The translations under genes were made by a program, and so were the position numbers. Positions 4,601 through 5,176 of a stretch of 5,176 bases of DNA are shown one piece after another (position 1 is the first letter of the stretch; each line of letters opens with the position of its first letter). The DNA is taken from the NCBI GenBank assembly GCA_945870085.1, contig CAMBQX010000127.1, forward strand, positions 1 to 5,176, written 5' to 3'. A model generated the notes under the pieces. The model was not told the DNA's origin, did no database searches, and saw only the letters and a program-made list of their open reading frames with translations. The stretch is from Bifidobacterium breve. Lineage in GTDB: Bacteria > Actinomycetota > Actinomycetes > S36-B12.

Positions 4601-5176
4601 ATAACGCGCCGCGACCCCTTGGGTTGGGGCTATCGGGTCACCGTATTTTTGTTGACTCCGCTGCTTAACCTATTGACCAAGCGGCAGTGGGAGGGCACCG
4701 AGAACATCACGACGCAAGAAGGTGGCATGGTCGTTGCCACTAATCACATTTCCTGGTTTGACCCGCTCGTGTCTTCGCATGTCTTATGGGATAACGATCG
4801 GCCGCCGAGATTCCTGGCGAAGGAGTCTGTTTTTCGGGTCCCGATTGTGGGGGCGATTATTACCAGCGCAAAGCAAATTCGGGTGTATCGCGAAACCAGC
4901 AACGCCACCGATGCGGTGCGCGATGCCATCGCGGCCGTTCATTGCGGTGAATGTGTGGTGGTTTATCCAGAAGGCACCATCACCCGCGAACCGAACCTTT
5001 GGCCGATGACCGGTAAGACGGGTGCCGCGCGGATAGCGCTGGCCGCCGGTTGCCCATTGATTCCGAGGGCGCAATGGGGGGCTCAAGAGGTGATGCGCCC
5101 ATACCGCAAGGAATTCCGCATCCTGCCCCGTAAAACCATGAAGATCTTGGTTGGGCCACCCATCGACTTGTCAGAT
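4592..5176 (+). CDS. plsC: 1-acyl-sn-glycerol-3-phosphate acyltransferase (PlsC family), 3' end outside the window
   Basis: PlsC adds the second acyl chain to lysophosphatidic acid at the membrane, making phosphatidic acid for phospholipids. The frame is open from ATG 4592 to the right edge (195 codons), lacking only the last part of a protein usually 220-260 residues long. Acyltransferase motifs are in order: catalytic NHISWFD (HX4D, His52 and Asp57), PRFLAKESVFRVPIVG (motif II region), YPEGTI with Glu127-Gly128-Thr129, and CPLIPRAQWG (motif IV region). A hydrophobic stretch, VTVFLLTPLLNLL (about residues 16-28), fits an N-terminal membrane-associated helix. ATG 4592 gives MVHITRRDPLGWGYR. 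GTG 4595 is an alternative, and neither has a strong ribosome-binding site. The gene diverges from cofC. In many actinobacteria gpsA and ddl follow plsC, which cannot be tested here. Confidence 0.93.
   Translation, partial: MVHITRRDPLGWGYRVTVFLLTPLLNLLTKRQWEGTENITTQEGGMVVATNHISWFDPLVSSHVLWDNDRPPRFLAKESVFRVPIVGAIITSAKQIRVYRETSNATDAVRDAIAAVHCGECVVVYPEGTITREPNLWPMTGKTGAARIALAAGCPLIPRAQWGAQEVMRPYRKEFRILPRKTMKILVGPPIDLSD

Noticed and set aside
4341..4604. Plus-strand 87-codon ORF antisense to cofC
   Set aside because: It is a serine/alanine/threonine-rich shadow of a conserved gene, with no family resemblance.
4722..5009. Plus-strand 95-codon ORF inside plsC
   Set aside because: It is in a different frame from the one carrying the NHX4D and EGT acyltransferase motifs, and has no motif of its own.

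Overview
The window reads as a chromosomal segment of an actinobacterium (Actinomycetota, probably class Actinomycetes). Three things point there: the gene order gltX, tRNA-Gln, tRNA-Glu, leuC, leuD, HU, cofC, plsC; an HU protein with a lysine/alanine/proline-rich C-terminal tail; and a gene for coenzyme F420 synthesis. Base composition looks moderate in GC rather than very high, so a streamlined, perhaps aquatic, lineage is possible. The species cannot be fixed from the sequence.

Layout, left to right. The 3' half of gltX (glutamyl-tRNA synthetase) runs in from the left edge and ends at 743. A TATAAT box just after its stop codon and a GC-rich hairpin lead into tRNA-Gln(CTG) at 813-884. tRNA-Glu(CTC) follows at 967-1039. 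A 14-bp hairpin and a tandemly duplicated ribosome-binding-site/start region precede leuC (1121-2530) and the tightly coupled leuD (2541-3128). A 142-bp gap with repeated GTCGAT-type motifs precedes hup (3271-3648), whose tail is encoded by six 15-bp repeats. A long hairpin at 3660-3690 separates hup from a convergent two-gene minus-strand unit: cofC (3902-4600) and, coupled to it by an ATGA overlap, an unrecognised 63-residue ORF (3714-3905). Divergently, and overlapping the annotated start of cofC, plsC begins at 4592 and runs off the right edge.

How the parts relate. GltX and the two tRNAs form a functional group, because in bacteria without a glutaminyl-tRNA synthetase GltX charges both tRNA-Glu and tRNA-Gln. 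LeuC and LeuD are the two subunits of isopropylmalate isomerase (leucine biosynthesis). HU is a nucleoid protein, CofC activates phospholactate or phosphoenolpyruvate for F420, and PlsC makes phosphatidic acid. There is no mobile element, CRISPR array or phage gene, and no clearly new multi-gene system. The points worth a second look are small: the duplicated leuC start, the hairpin before leuC, the absence of the IclR-type regulator often found here, the motif cluster before hup, the small coupled ORF, and the overlapping divergent starts of cofC and plsC. No gene-free stretch exceeds 300 bases.
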